A stretch of DNA of 64,000 nucleotides, from the NCBI RefSeq assembly GCF_003589595.1, contig NW_020653765.1, positions 1,865,800-1,929,799 of the forward strand, read 5' to 3'. A program made the position numbers and the translations under genes. This DNA comes from Hyposmocoma kahamanoa (Eukaryota > Arthropoda > Insecta > Lepidoptera > Cosmopterigidae). Position 1 is the first letter of the stretch; each line of letters starts with the position of its first letter. A model generated the notes under the pieces. That model saw only the letters and a list, made by a program, of their open reading frames with translations, was not told the origin of the DNA and made no database searches. Below, piece by piece: positions 37,501 to 49,570 of the stretch.

Positions 37501-38149
37501 GATACTGACTATCGTTGGGTCTACGCAAAAAGAACCCTTAAGGTATATGACAAGTATAGTAATTTTGATGTAAATAGTTTTTTCTGACTAAATTGTAAGT
37601 TGTGATAATACAATGATGAGTGTCGATGAGGCAAAAGATGTGTGTCTTTCCGACCGCAGTGGGAAAAAGGGTTTAAATGCATGTGATACAGAAAACGATA
37701 TGCAGCGTCACTACACACCGCCAATATGCAGCAGCATAATACTTACTGTACTGTCAGAATGAAAATAAATTACATTTATAGGTGCTCTGTACAGTTGGCA
37801 TGAAGGCAGCGCTGGTCGATTTGTTACTTTGATTTAAAACTGACATGTAGCGTCAGCAAATACAGCGTTGTCAATTTTAAATTGGTTTTAATGTTTGATT
37901 AAAAGCTGATGAATAGTCAGTACCGTTTTTGGATCACCTTATTTGATTACTTTACCTTCATTTAATGGAATTAAATAAGTGCAATCTTTAAATTTTGTCA
38001 CAATTTAAATAACTATTAAGATCGTATAACTACCAAAAAACTCAAATTAATAATTTTCTTAATTATATTTTTAAAACAAAATTAATTGTTCATTGTAGTA
38101 TCACTTAAAACACTCGTAGGACCTGCATAATTTGAAATTTACAATGACG

Positions 38150-38262
38150 ATCTCCGTGATCCAACGGTTAGAACTCGGAACTAGATTAATAGGTACCAGA
38201 TTCGATTCCCGGAACGACCAATTTGCGAAACGAACATTTTGAATTTTTTTCTGGCCTGTATG
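38150..38262 (+). mobile_element. tRNA-like SINE head
   Basis: TCTCCGTGATCCAACGGTTA resembles an A box and CCAGATTCGATTCCCGG a B box, spaced about as in tRNAs. The intervening arm does not fold as an anticodon stem, so I call it a SINE fragment. A weaker relative (GATTCTATTCCCAGTAAG) is at 40.27-40.35 kb. Confidence 0.55.
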
Positions 38263-38709
38263 TCTTAAATAGTGCCATGGACTTTATGTCGTTGCAAAAT
38301 TAAATAATTAACGTGGTTGCGTGGCCTATTATATTATTAAACATCACATAATTAACACATCTATCATAGTCAATTCATATACATTCCACTGCTACGCACG
38401 TGCCACCTCTTGAAGATCCTGACCCAATATTGGTTAGGGACTAACGTGAAATTAAATTGGAAGTATTCTTATCTATGCCGTCTGTACGAGAAATGATCTG
38501 ACACACCACACAGTGGGCCGGCGCGGTTGTGTCGGCGCGATAAATCAATCCGCTACCATTGTGACTGCCAGAATACACCATCATGCTCTCTGTGCCTTAA
38601 GAATATGCTAAAAAACCATGTTAAAAAAACTCTATGGCCTAATGAAATCATTGCTGTGAGATGAGCGGCACAGGTTTTTTGATTCGACTGTTACTTCTGT
38701 GACTTTTGG

Positions 38710-38960
38710 CATATTTTTAACCGACTTCAAAAAAGGTGGAGGGTTTTTTGTAAGTTACGCGATTACTCTGACATTTGAGAACCGATTTCGATGATTCTTT
38801 TTTTATGGGAAACAAACTACTTCAGTAGTGGTCTCATTCAAATTTAATGAAAATATTCCACCTTTAAAAGTGGCAAACTAGGGGATTGAACCGGTTTATT
38901 GAATATAACCCACATTCCGTTAACCGATTTCAATAAAACTTGGCACATAGATGAAATTCC
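38710..38960 (+). repeat. ACCGACTTCAAAA-family repeat, partial
   Basis: Begins TTTAACCGACTTCAAAAAAG and carries ACCGATTTCGATGATTC, CCACCTTTAAAAGTGGC and GTTAACCGATTTCAATAAAA before losing similarity near 38.96 kb. The usual terminal copy of the inverted end is missing. Confidence 0.6.
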
Positions 38961-39077
38961 AATGATAATAAAACACAGCGAAATTGGATAAGCAAACTTT
39001 TGAGTTAGATTTTTTTCTAGATATCGTCTGTTGTTTCTAAATACCAAAATATGATTTAACTAGATTGGAAAAAAAAT

Positions 39078-39382
39078 ACATTTTTTTTTATATACTATCA
39101 AGTCACGGGACAAACAAGACGTGCACCTGATGGTAAGCTACACTCCTTTTCATAACAGTTACAGTGGCCCTCAGAGCTTTAAATCGCAAAGATCTGAAAG
39201 GATGCCACTGCACCCGTCACCCTGAGACATAAGTTGATAAGTTCCATGTGCCTGTAATTTCACCAGCACCCTTACTCTTCGAAACCGGAATTAAGTAATG
39301 CTGACATTACTGCTTGAGTTGGTAAGGTGGCAGTACTTCCCTGAACGAACTCTTTCACAAGGAGCTCTACTGCTACTAAAAT
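39078..39382 (-). repeat. Family A element, full length
   Basis: Reverse orientation from the T-run and TATCAAGTCACGGGACAAAC through TTTAAATCGCAAAGATCTGA to GGAGCTCTACTGCTACTAAA. Confidence 0.8.
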
Positions 39383-39639
39383 ATAAAACCTTTTTCGAAT
39401 AAATACCAGTTTTCTTCAAGAACTCGAGTCTTATTTTATTGTATATTTTGAACAACGAAATCTGGTAACTGGACGGAATCTTGTAATAAATATAATCCTT
39501 GTTGCTAAAAACGTTTCCCAGCAATACAGGAAACGATTTTCGGATTTTTTTCAAGGACTTCTGGTTTTTTTTTATTTTATATTTCAATAACTAAACTTGT
39601 GTATTGGCTTGCACACTTAGAAAAAATTCTTTCGATTCG

Positions 39640-39788
39640 GCCGAATTGAACCGACTTCTTCTGTCACGGTTTGCTAGAAGACGTCGGTTCGAAACCGGCC
39701 AGATCGAAGGAATTTTTTCTAATTATTCGATCTTTGTAATAATAATTATAACAAACTAGTGGAACAATTTCACAAAAAATTGCATATC
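39640..39788 (+). mobile_element. tRNA-like SINE, GGAATTTTTC-tail family
   Basis: B box GTCGGTTCGAAACCGGCC, then AGATCGAAGGAATTTTTTC and AACAAACTAGTGGAACAATT before TTTCACAAAAAATTG. The head upstream of the B box is degraded. Confidence 0.7.
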
Positions 39789-40578
39789 AATTCAATACAA
39801 ATTTAAAAAAGCCTTGTTGCCGAAAGCGTTTTACAATTGTTTTCCAAATAAAGATTCAATTTACTTAAATCACGACACCTATCTTAAATAAACGTATTAA
39901 GCGTTCAACTCTTTGAAAACCATCAGCATATTTGACTGGACACAGTATCGGCGTTAAAAAAAATACATAAGCGACATACATCGAAAGCTTTTTACTTTAA
40001 AAAAGGCTCTATCTTAATCCTTATTAAGCCTTTTTTAAGCCCCATCGTCGGAAGGGTGAGCCTATTGAGCGTCGAGAGGTGTTATTTTGAGCCTGTCACA
40101 GATTATATTATTTTAATTTTAGTTTTATTTTTTGACCGATAATACTTAGGTATCGTAACACTGGGTGCCGCCGTTTAAGAAGATTATTTAGCGGCAAACT
40201 TAAGGCTATTTTTATTTGATTAGGTGCAGTTTAGGACAGCATTTAATAACTTATTGCTTACCAATATCGCATCAAAGGGGCAGCATTGCCTTATAGATTC
40301 CGGATTCTATTCCCAGTAAGACCAATTACAAAAAAATAAAATTTTCGTTCATCAGCTCTGGTTTGAATTTATGAATTTCTTTTTACTTAGATTTTGTAAC
40401 TATGATAGTCATAGCATAGGGAGTACCTAATAATAATATCATAGTACAGGGAAGGTTTGAGACTATGTTATCAGTCATAACAATTATCTTTTATTTAATC
40501 TTCACTTCAGCACTTTAACTTAAAAATAACTGCCACAATAGTTCTATATTTTATTTTTAATTTTATTATATTACAATT

Positions 40579-40907
40579 GAGGCTATTAGCGCAAAAGTGG
40601 TGTAACCCGTATTTAATTTTTTTTCTACAATATTACTTTAAATAATACTAAATACATAATTATTTTATATTTGGATGCTATTGATATCATGTACGTATAA
40701 AAAGTATTTAGTTATCAACCTTTTCTTATTTATGAAAACAGAATTCAAACATAAAATAATTATGTATTTTAGTATTATTTAAAGTAATAATCTAGTGTAA
40801 TGTAATAAGGGTTCATATTCATATCTTTATTGCTTGCTACATGGTTGCATTACAGATGTTACAAGAATATAATACTTTAGTCACACTACTTTTGCGCTGA
40901 TAACCTC
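40579..40907. mobile_element. 329-bp foldback MITE
   Basis: The outer ends GAGGCTATTAGCGCAAAAGT and (other strand) GAGGTTATCAGCGCAAAAGT are inverted repeats of about 28 bp. A second inner pair of about 38 bp, TTTAAATAATACTAAATACA at 40637-40656 and its complement near 40.77 kb, differs by one base indel. ATT flanks both sides (40576-40578 and 40908-40910) as a possible 3-bp duplication. No coding sequence; superfamily unassigned. Confidence 0.75.
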
Positions 40908-43854
40908 ATTTAAGCTGTTAAGAAAATTATATTTCACAAAGAAATAGTTTGTTGCAGTATCTCTATTTTTTTCGTCAAACGCTTTTATTCCCCGTGTTCG
41001 GGATATCGTTTATAAAACTCGAAATGTCAAAAAAACCATAACAAAATTGCATTTAGCACCGTGTAATGATAGCATGTGAGAATTCGTGCCAAACTGTCAA
41101 TGGTTATGTCTCTTTTGTCAAAAAATATGTCATTAATATACGAAAAAAAATCAGAAAAAATATCAAAGTGTCGCGATAGGCACCCCTGGGAGTTGTTACA
41201 TAATAGGGGTGTCAACACTCAAAACGGTTTTTCGAGTATAAATAATAGTCAATTCTGATAATTCAATGGTGCTACTTTTGCTACACTTTGTCGGTATAAC
41301 TGAATTGCCTTACAACTTCGATTTATTGATTTTTGAACTGTAGATTTTTTTATTTAAAACATACATACAATTTGTTGACACATTCGTTATTTGTATAAGT
41401 ACCTTGTTAGTGACGATGTATATTTTAGTATATTGTTTTTTTGGTATTGTTGTTTCATAACGTGCTTTTAAAAAAACATTTTTTTAATTATTTTGCGCAT
41501 AAGTAATAATCTTAAAAATTGTAAAGGTTTTTTACTAAGAAATCTTATCTAATAATTCTACTTGAAATTTAGGTATTTAAACCATTCTTGCCTCATCTTC
41601 CTAAAATGTGTCTTAAAAAAATGGAGAACAACCTTTTCATCCCATATCACTGTCAACGCATTGTGCATCAAGTATCGCTTACCGCAAAAATTATTCACCC
41701 AACAATATCCCCAAAGGTCTCTATTTAACGAAATTACAATTTTGGACATACGCAGTTTTGACAATGGACGTTCTTTGCAACTCGGCAACTTCAAAGCTAC
41801 CAGTTTCTATTATTATAGATTTCGCTTTCGTTTATTTGTACTGTGTGTTATACAAGCATTAATATTATTATTTTTTATCGGATTTTTACAGTAATCGCTA
41901 TAACTTCTCGAAATCAGAAATTATATTATAGTTTTTTTGATGCTTAAAAACCCTTTTTCTGAAAAATTGTTAAAAGATTCTGCGCTAAGAAAAATCTTAG
42001 AAGAATTTTCAAAATTTTGAACATACTTTACGCTAAACGTATCAAATGTCGTATAAAAAATTAACAATGCAACCAAATGTTTACTATTACAAATTATCTA
42101 ACAATAGATATTAAATTATTCGATTTCAGTCTAAACTCCCGATGGATAATGAGGCTAACAAAAATATCGTATTACAAATTTGGGGAAGCTACGCATAAAA
42201 AAGAACAGGTATGTTTTTGTAAATTTTATATCAGTTGTATTTGTTAATTTATAAGTTAGGTCTTTTTATTTCTGTCAGGTGAATGATTTCTGAAAAGTGG
42301 AAATATTTAAAGTAAATTATTTTTATATAAATTTTTTTATTATTAATTATAGTGGTAACATGAAATAGGTAACCGAAAACTATACTTCAATTTTAAAAAC
42401 TTAATTATAAAATGGTGTAGGAAAATAAATAACTTTTTGTTTTAACCTGTTCGTTCATTAGGTACTTATTATAACTAAACAAAAAAAATATTAAAATCCA
42501 TGAAAATATTCTGCGATTTGAACAGTTTTAAAACCCAAATAGTAAGAATTACTTAACGTCAAAAAATTAGTTATTTATATTGAGTAGAGTTGTTTCTTTT
42601 TTCAGACTTGAAACGTCTTTACCATTAGCTATGTTTATTAATTTATATATATACTGCTCATTATACAGAAATGTGGACACGCTATTTAAAGACAGACTTT
42701 AAAAGCCATACACATGGTTCGTTGTTGACCAATGTTGTGATCTACGTTCAGTAGTTTTCGACAATTTCTTTGAACCTGTCGAACATAAATGTATGGCCAG
42801 GTTCCATTATAGATTCTATGGCTATATGAATACCACGTACCTAAACCGTAGCGCGTCGGCACAAACGCATTAGTAGATAAACCACAAAAAAGTCCAACAC
42901 CAAAAACACTAAACTAAAAAAAAAATTACACAGTCCTTAAAATAGCCGTTCACGCGTTGTTGTATTAATTCAAAGGTATCCGAACGCAATGGCTAGTACT
43001 ACTTGTACCAAGTGTACCGCGAAATGATCGAATGCTCTAAGTATTGAGAGCGTTCGGAAGCTGCGAACCGTTCACGATGTCACGGCTCGCTAGCGACTGG
43101 CTCGGCCATCTGATTTCAAGTCAGCCGTGTGAGCATCAGAGGGGCGGGGCCTAGGGGCCCAGTCTCCCCTAGGGTGGGTGAGAACGCACACTGTGTCAGG
43201 CACACACACCGGCACACCCACAGACGCCCACATTTGACGCAGTCCGTCGTTTCGAACATGTTGTATGACATTGTCTTGATTCTTGGGCATTCTGTTTTCT
43301 GTAAAGTGTATCCAACGCTTAGAATAACGTTTTCACTTGGTTTTTTTTTACATAATTTTACATTCATATTTTCGAAATGTATTAAATGTCAGTTATGATA
43401 TTTTTACCCGTGTTTTTGGAAGTTACGTTAATATTGGTTATCGTGTTATTACATTATTTGTAGAGGTTCAAAATCTTTTAATTAAGTTCTTTTAAGTACA
43501 ATTTTTAATGTTTAATTTGTTCATAATTTCAATTATAACCAAAACGGTAAGGGTGCCATTTTTTATCATAAATTTTCTATAGTTACATGACGCTACCACC
43601 AAAGAGGATAAACCACGTTTCGCGAAAATTGAATCCACAATTTTCAACAATGAAATTTCACACGTCGATATTCATCAGCATAGAATGGTTAGGCACGAGC
43701 CATCCAAGCACATGATCATAAAAACCACATAATATTACAAGTTACTACTTAGTTTATGGCTGCTCGTTAACGGTTTGGTCAGTAAGCAGACTTAGGTTAT
43801 TTTTATTAGGTTTAGTACTTAGATCATTTAGAAAAGAGGTTAATAAAGCCGTAA

Positions 43855-44777
43855 TGCCCGGAATACACGAGGCTAGTTTTTCAAGTTAGAATAGCAGCTA
43901 GTTTAGTTTAGTGTAGTTTAGTTTAGTTTAGTAGGCATCAGGAGTATATCCACCTTGAAACTTCCGGCCTTTTTGTCGTCAATCTACAGCACGGTCAACC
44001 TCGTAGACAGTATACTAAGGCTTCCGCCAACAAACTGCGAGGTGACGTGCTTAATTGAGTCCAGAAACGCCTGGAAACAGTCTTCAGCAGTCGTCAGCCC
44101 CAACAAAAATTCTCCGTCCGACCCCAAACACGTGCCGACACACTTGCCCCATCCCATCTCATCATCAGCACACCAGCAAGTGGGCTGGCTCCGCAGCTGA
44201 GTTGGCTGAAAGAATAAAAAGTAATAAGTACCAGGATCTCGGCTTCGACTACCTATTTACAGCCTTTGGAGTCGAAAGCCTTGGCTCGTGTGACCCCAGT
44301 ACTTCATCTGTACAAAATTTTATCCAAAAAATTTATAGACTGTCTGGGAAAACCAAATGCCGACAGCTTCCTTGCCCAACGCATTAGCATAGCAAAACAA
44401 AGGGGGAACGCTGCCAGCATCTTGGGCACCTTGCCGCGGGGGCAATATTGAATTTATTACTATGCTCAGTTTCGGCATGTTAACTGTCTCAGAAACACTC
44501 GGTCAGTCAATGCATACTAGCCGATCGGATACTAGCTTCCACAGCAACACACAGCCAGGATAATAAAATCAGTGGTGGGAGAAGCTAGTAGCGCAAATAA
44601 TAGAACCCTGTCCTATTCAACTTTCCTATCATGAGACGCTAGCTTACTATCTTCCTCACAAGCTTACTAGCCTAGAAGTCAGTTCTGTATATACGAAGCC
44701 AGAGTTACTAGCTTGCTAGCTTACTAGCACTAGGTTGCTGTTCTAGCGTGAAAACTATCCTCGTGTATTCCGGGCAT
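43855..44777. mobile_element. 923-bp inverted-repeat element carrying a retrotransposon fragment
   Basis: The left end ATGCCCGGAATACACGAGG is repeated inverted at the right end (CCTCGTGTATTCCGGGCAT), perfect for 19 bp, with weaker matching for about 30 more bases. TA flanks both ends (43853-43854 and 44778-44779). Just inside the left end is a GTTTA-type satellite run (43900-43932), and inside the right end repeated GCTAGCTTACTAG words (44640-44745). The middle contains a frameshifted C-terminal piece of a non-LTR retrotransposon polyprotein. It is probably a non-autonomous DNA transposon that acquired foreign sequence. Confidence 0.7.
44180..44452 (+). pseudogene. Non-LTR retrotransposon polyprotein C-terminus, frameshifted
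   Basis: One frame reads AERIKSNKYQDLGFDYLFTA followed by FGVESLGS. A second frame further on reads SFLAQRISIAKQRGNAASIL and GTLP before a stop at about 44.45 kb. The arrangement K-Y-x-x-L...F-x-P/A-F-G-V-E...QR-I-x-x-A-x-QRGNAASI-x-GT is the usual tail of I/Jockey/R1-like reverse transcriptase polyproteins. The reverse transcriptase core is absent and at least one frameshift separates the two parts. Confidence 0.75.
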
Positions 44778-44916
44778 TAGAGGTGTTAAAAATCCGGTTC
44801 GAAGGACCAAAATGAAAACAATAAATCTTGTTATAACAACGCATTTGCATTTTGGTATCTTTCGAGATATTAGTTTAGGATTTTTTTCTTTGAAAAATAT
44901 TAATTACGCTGATTTT

Positions 44917-45062
44917 ACTGAACAATAAAACTCAAAAAAAAAAAAGGATATAAAATAACTCTTATATGGTGTTGTGGATCTCGATTCGCTGATTCCAAAT
45001 ATATTAATAACTCAATTTCTGTAAAATGTTACGTTATTTATGCTATGGAGGACAGAAATGCA
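44917..45062 (+). repeat. Dispersed repeat family E copy
   Basis: GAACAATAAAACTCAAAAAA, TTAATAACTCAATTTCTGTA, GTTATTTATGCTATGGAGGA, in the same order as at 13.1 kb. Class unknown. Confidence 0.6.
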
Positions 45063-47024
45063 CTTGGTTATGGTTCCAAATTTTGATAACTGAATTTACA
45101 ACTTTGTAATATTATTGTAACTTTTGTTACAATACAAATTGTTATTATGATAATCGTAAAGACGTTATCTACGGCACTATCAATTAAATATAGTTCGCGT
45201 TGCTTTGTTCAAGTTCTACGGTCAATGACATTGGAATTGAATTCCCACAAACGTACAATGAACTGATGTTACACGCAATTAATTTTGACGTCATAATCAG
45301 AGCGTTCGCATTTGACTCGCGCCAATACGCGGCACTAAAACCAACAAAACCATTTTCGAAACGCTTTCGCGCGCCACAGAGTAACAAAAGGCGAACACGC
45401 GGCGATCGTCACGCCGCTCATACGAAGAATAACGCTGTCCCTAATTTATACAGGCCTAATTTCACGCTCGTACTTACTTTTGTGAGATTTGCGATTCCAT
45501 GACACGGTATTCGATACGCCTGGTTAGACCAAAATCCACCATTGATTAAGTTATCATTTTTTGTCGCCCTCATGCAAACGCGAGTTTTTATTTTAGAAAC
45601 AATCCCACAGATTAGGCTCAAAGGGTTTTGATACAACGGTTTTACCCGCTAATTTAAAATTTTCGAATTAATTCAAGCATGGATTTTTTCGTTGATAAGA
45701 AGGGCGATTTACTAAAAAAAATAATAGATTTTTTTAAAGAAAGTGTTTGTCTAAGAACAATGTGGGGCACCGCAGCGGGACATCTAGATACGGGGCTAAA
45801 CGTATTTTTTTTTTTTGTATTTGCACTTATACCTCGGGTGAATAGAGGTCCTTAATTTACGCACCACTAAGTTTATTCTGTAGTTTTGTATGGGATTGTT
45901 CTTGGATCGTTTTGTAACATTGCGTTTAGCGATGGTCGGGCATTGTGCGAAATCATTCGAGGGCTTACTCTTTCTAAGTCGACTTTAGCGTTCATTGTAA
46001 AATAATACTAAAACAATATTAAAGTAACGTTAAGTACTTACAAGATTATGTTGTGGAGTTATGATTTTAACTACAGCATTAAAAGTTAAGGCAAGCAGAA
46101 TACTGCAAACCTTTTGCGATTTATGAGAAAGAAATGAAAGATAAGTCTATGGACTTAAGTATCTTCATCGTAATTCTAAAATTGAAACAAAGCACGGCCA
46201 TTAGTAATCTATTTTTAAAATTGGCTAGCATAAATTACTAATCAAAAAGACTCCTAGCATAAAGGTTTCATAATAAAACAAAGACTGTCCTAATGAATTC
46301 TTTTAAAAAAATAGAATATTTTGATAATTATTTCAGAAATGGAAACACAACGCGGCTTTGCGATTTCCATTTTGAAAATTGGCGAGCGTAAATCAGCCAA
46401 CGTCAATAGAGCAGAGCAGGGCAGAGGCACAGCTGCAACGCCTTACACGCATCGCTGGCGACTCACAACATCCCGGCTAAGTAACGAATGCTTTGTGCAT
46501 GCCGATAGATTAGATGGTGAGGTTTGAGATATGGGACACTGCGGGTTTCGGTTTTTAAGTCATAACGATTGTCCATTTATATTAAAATTTTACTTCCCGA
46601 CTCCTGAGATTTTAATGGTCATTGTATTTCATTTAGTCTTAAAATACAGTATTGCGGAACGGCATGAAAGTGGATGTTTGTAACCATGGAAAGAGTCAAA
46701 AAACAGGCCACCAGTGTTGCCAGATGGTTATATTTCTCACATTTTTCGTAGCTTTTTCGGTTTAGGTATGTACTAACTTTTTATACTTTTAGGATTTAAG
46801 CGTTTTAGCGTAAAAAAATTAAATAAAATGTAAATGAATTTTCGATTGTTCAGGTAACGAAATGTAATTATCGTCTCAAAGGCCCTGGCAACATTGTATA
46901 ATTTCATTACAAAAATTAGCTTCCATTCCCTTCCGCAGCATTGTATATTGAGTCATTTATTGTATATTTAAATAAGTCAAGCAGATTTTTAATATATGTA
47001 AGTACCTGATAATTTTTAAGCAAC

Positions 47025-47190
47025 CTATTTCTGCCACCACGCAGTTATTGCGTCCCGGTTTTGATGGGTAAGGGTGCTGGTAAAATTATCGGCAGATGGG
47101 ACTTGTCAAATTAGGTATCTCATGGGTGTAGTGGCAGTATCCCTCAGATCTATATGATTTGCACTGCAACTGCTATTATATATATAAAGC
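47025..47190 (+). repeat. Family A element, partial
   Basis: CCTATTTCTGCCACCACGC, GGGTAAGGGTGCTGGTAAAA and GCACTGCAACTGCTATTAT; the 3' tail is lost. Confidence 0.7.
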
Positions 47191-47444
47191 TATAAATCCT
47201 GACTCAATTAGAAAAATAGAACGCATACTTCCCGATATGGTAGAAAAAAGATATTTGTACCGTACGCGGATAGGCTCCAAGGCAAAGAATCAAATATGAA
47301 AAGACCTGAATGTGAAAAATGTAAACGAGTGATCACGGGCCTGCAAAAACTATAATACATGGGGGGATTTTTGTGCATTTTTATGAGATACACCCTGGTC
47401 AATTTCCGCGGGAAGTAAAAAATGTTCGAAATTCAAATAAACAA

Positions 47445-48260
47445 GATAGCCGCCATACAAATTTCAAAGCCTCCTATCACGGAAGCTATTAGAGATAGGT
47501 GGAAGGTGCTTGAAGGAATGTCATAGAGGGTAATAATGGTCAACTGCCTGAGTTTAAAAAATTCAAGATAGCGATTTCAAAATGGCAGCTGAAGAAAAAC
47601 ATGCTTTGATCCGGCTGAAAATTGGCATGGAGTCATCGTTAGGAGTCCTTAATCATAATTTGGGGTCAAAAGTTTTTATTCGCCATTTTTTAATATGGCT
47701 GCCATATAAGTGCTTTTTTCGTTAAAAATAGCCGCCGAATGAGACTCGCTCTGTTTCAGCTGAAAATTGGCATATGGAAGCCTCTAGAAGTGTCAAATAA
47801 TAATTTGTGCTCAAAATTGGTTTTTCACCATTTTCAAATATGGCCGCCATACAAGCGTTTGTTGGTAGTAGAAAAAAAAATGTTCTGATCCCTTCAAAAA
47901 TTGTCATGTGGGAGTCTCTAGGAGTGCTTGATAATAGTTTGTGATCAGCATTAGTTTATCGTTATTTTTCAATATGGCTGCCATAGTATTATTTTTTGAG
48001 GCGGTAGATGAATATTTGTTCTAATTCGCTTAAAAATCGGCATGTGGGGGTATCTATGGGTGCTTAACAATAATTTCCGGTCAACATTTATTTTTCGCCA
48101 TTTTTCAATATGGCTGCCTTACAAATTTTTTCTAGCGGTTGATAAAATTTTGCTCTAATTCTTCTGAAAATCGCCATGAGGGGTTCTCTATGGGTGTTTA
48201 ATAATAATTTGCAATCAAAATTTACTTTTTGCCATTTATCAACATGGCCGCCATTAAAGA
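47445..48260 (+). repeat. Degenerate tandem array, period about 135 bp
   Basis: The word ATATGGC(T/C)GCCAT recurs at about 47693, 47838, 47972, 48108 and 48242, i.e. spacings of 145, 134, 136 and 134 bp. Each unit also carries GAAAATTGGCAT, a TCTCTAGGAGTG-like word, AATAATTTG and a TTTTTCGCCATTTTT-like word in constant order. Earlier units (47445-47690) are more diverged. There is no open frame running through. It behaves like a local minisatellite or a remnant of a larger satellite. Confidence 0.8.
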
Positions 48261-48282
48261 GCTATGTTAATTTTTTTAAAGT

Positions 48283-48345
48283 CATAAGTGCTGAGGCCGT
48301 AGGCCGAGGTGTAGCGGAGGGCGAAGCCCGAAGCGTCCGCACGCC
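48283..48345 (+). repeat. GC-rich palindrome-like repeat after the tandem array
   Basis: Reads GAGGCCGTAGGCCGAGG followed by GGAGGGCGAAGCCCGAAG, both strongly self-complementary. A related GCCGCAGGCCGAGCCC occurs near 48.77 kb. I recall such words as common in lepidopteran genomes; class unknown. Confidence 0.45.
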
Positions 48346-48663
48346 ACCTTACCTAAGTAGTATACGGGGACTAGATTTCACAATTGTACAAAATGTAAGG
48401 AATACTTCCCAATGTAGTGGAATTTACTTATACAACTTATAGCGTTGTTGTATCTCGACTGTCTCTCTGTTAGACTCTTTTTTATTGGAAATTATGCCAA
48501 AAAGAGAAGTATTTAGGGAAAAAATGCGAGACAATCACTTCAAATTTCTGATCTCAAACTAGGGAATTTCCTGTACTATGAGTACCAGAACAACGATAAT
48601 TCTGAAATTGCTTTCAGAATACCCTGACCAGGACAAACTTAAAAATATTTTTTTCATAAATTG

Positions 48664-48737
48664 GCTCAAATAAGGGATCGAATCTGGAACCTCCTCATCA
48701 AGCGCACATAGTACTAATCACTGTGCCACCGAAGAGC
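48664..48737 (-). mobile_element. tRNA-derived SINE head
   Basis: Minus strand: TCTTCGGTGGCACAGTGATT (A-box region) and AGGTTCCAGATTCGATCCC (B box). No convincing acceptor stem or cloverleaf, so not a functional tRNA. Confidence 0.6.
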
Positions 48738-48829
48738 ATAATGCACACCCCGTAATCTGAAAGCGACCACGCGCCGCAGGCCGAGCCCGACCCTACCGTT
48801 AGGTGGGGTATAGGGCTCGTTGACTATAC

Positions 48830-48880
48830 ATGCTCCCGTCAGATGCACGACTTGTTCGTCCCGTCACTTGGTAAAAGGCT
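48830..48880 (+). repeat. Family A element, 3' tip only
   Basis: GCACGACTTGTTCGTCCCGT followed by CACTTGGTAAAAGG. Confidence 0.6.
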
Positions 48881-49265
48881 TCCGCTTATAAATTGTACCA
48901 CAATCTAACATTAAAAAAAGATGTGTATTCTTTTCACCGATAGGTTACAGATTAGAACGCGCGCGGGTGATTTGGCGCGGTGTCTTCCGCAAACCGCGCT
49001 TTTGTGCGGTATAACACTTAGACGCTGGTGCAAGAATGCCAAAGGATTTAAAAAAAAATTGATGAATTTGTTTACCTACGCGTTATTATTGAAAATATAA
49101 TTTGAAGATACCATTTAATTTGTTATCTAATAGAAGTAGAGTTAAGAGCACATCAAGCTTTTCTTCTTTTTTATGATGAATATATTTCAAAAAATTAGAA
49201 CAATAGGTACGTCTTCATTTGGGTATAACGTATTCTCGCACACTTACTTTAACAAAAAATATTAA

Positions 49266-49570
49266 ATATGAGATCTTAGGTTTTCGCGATTGTTACACAT
49301 AGGAAATGAAACTATTTTTCTTTTTTATTACTATTATTTACTTTTTATTTTTAAAATACCTTGTTTTAGTTTATTCTAATTTCTATTATTAATTAATAAT
49401 AAATTGAACTTAATAAAAATTCATTCAATAAAATAATTTGTAAAAATTTATGTAGCGTAAATTGGAATGTTTTCTTTGTAAAATTAAAAATAAGGTATTT
49501 AATTAATAACTATTGTAACTATAGCGAAAACATACATACATACATAACCGGAAAAATAGTCTCATTTCCT
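49266..49570 (+). repeat. Family C copy interrupted by an AT-rich insert
   Basis: AGATCTTAGGTTTTCGCGAT through AATGAAACTATTTTTC, broken at 49.32 kb. The expected continuation CCGGAAAAATAGTCTCATTT appears in reverse at 49.55 kb, so the intervening 230 bp may be an insertion or rearrangement. Confidence 0.5.

Noticed and set aside
38150..38225. A possible tRNA on the plus strand
   Set aside because: Cloverleaf pairing fails in the anticodon and acceptor arms; it is treated as a SINE fragment.
45200..45502. A 100-codon plus-strand frame as a host gene
   Set aside because: No recognisable motif, no splice-site support, and opposing frames of similar length exist; the openness follows from local GC content.
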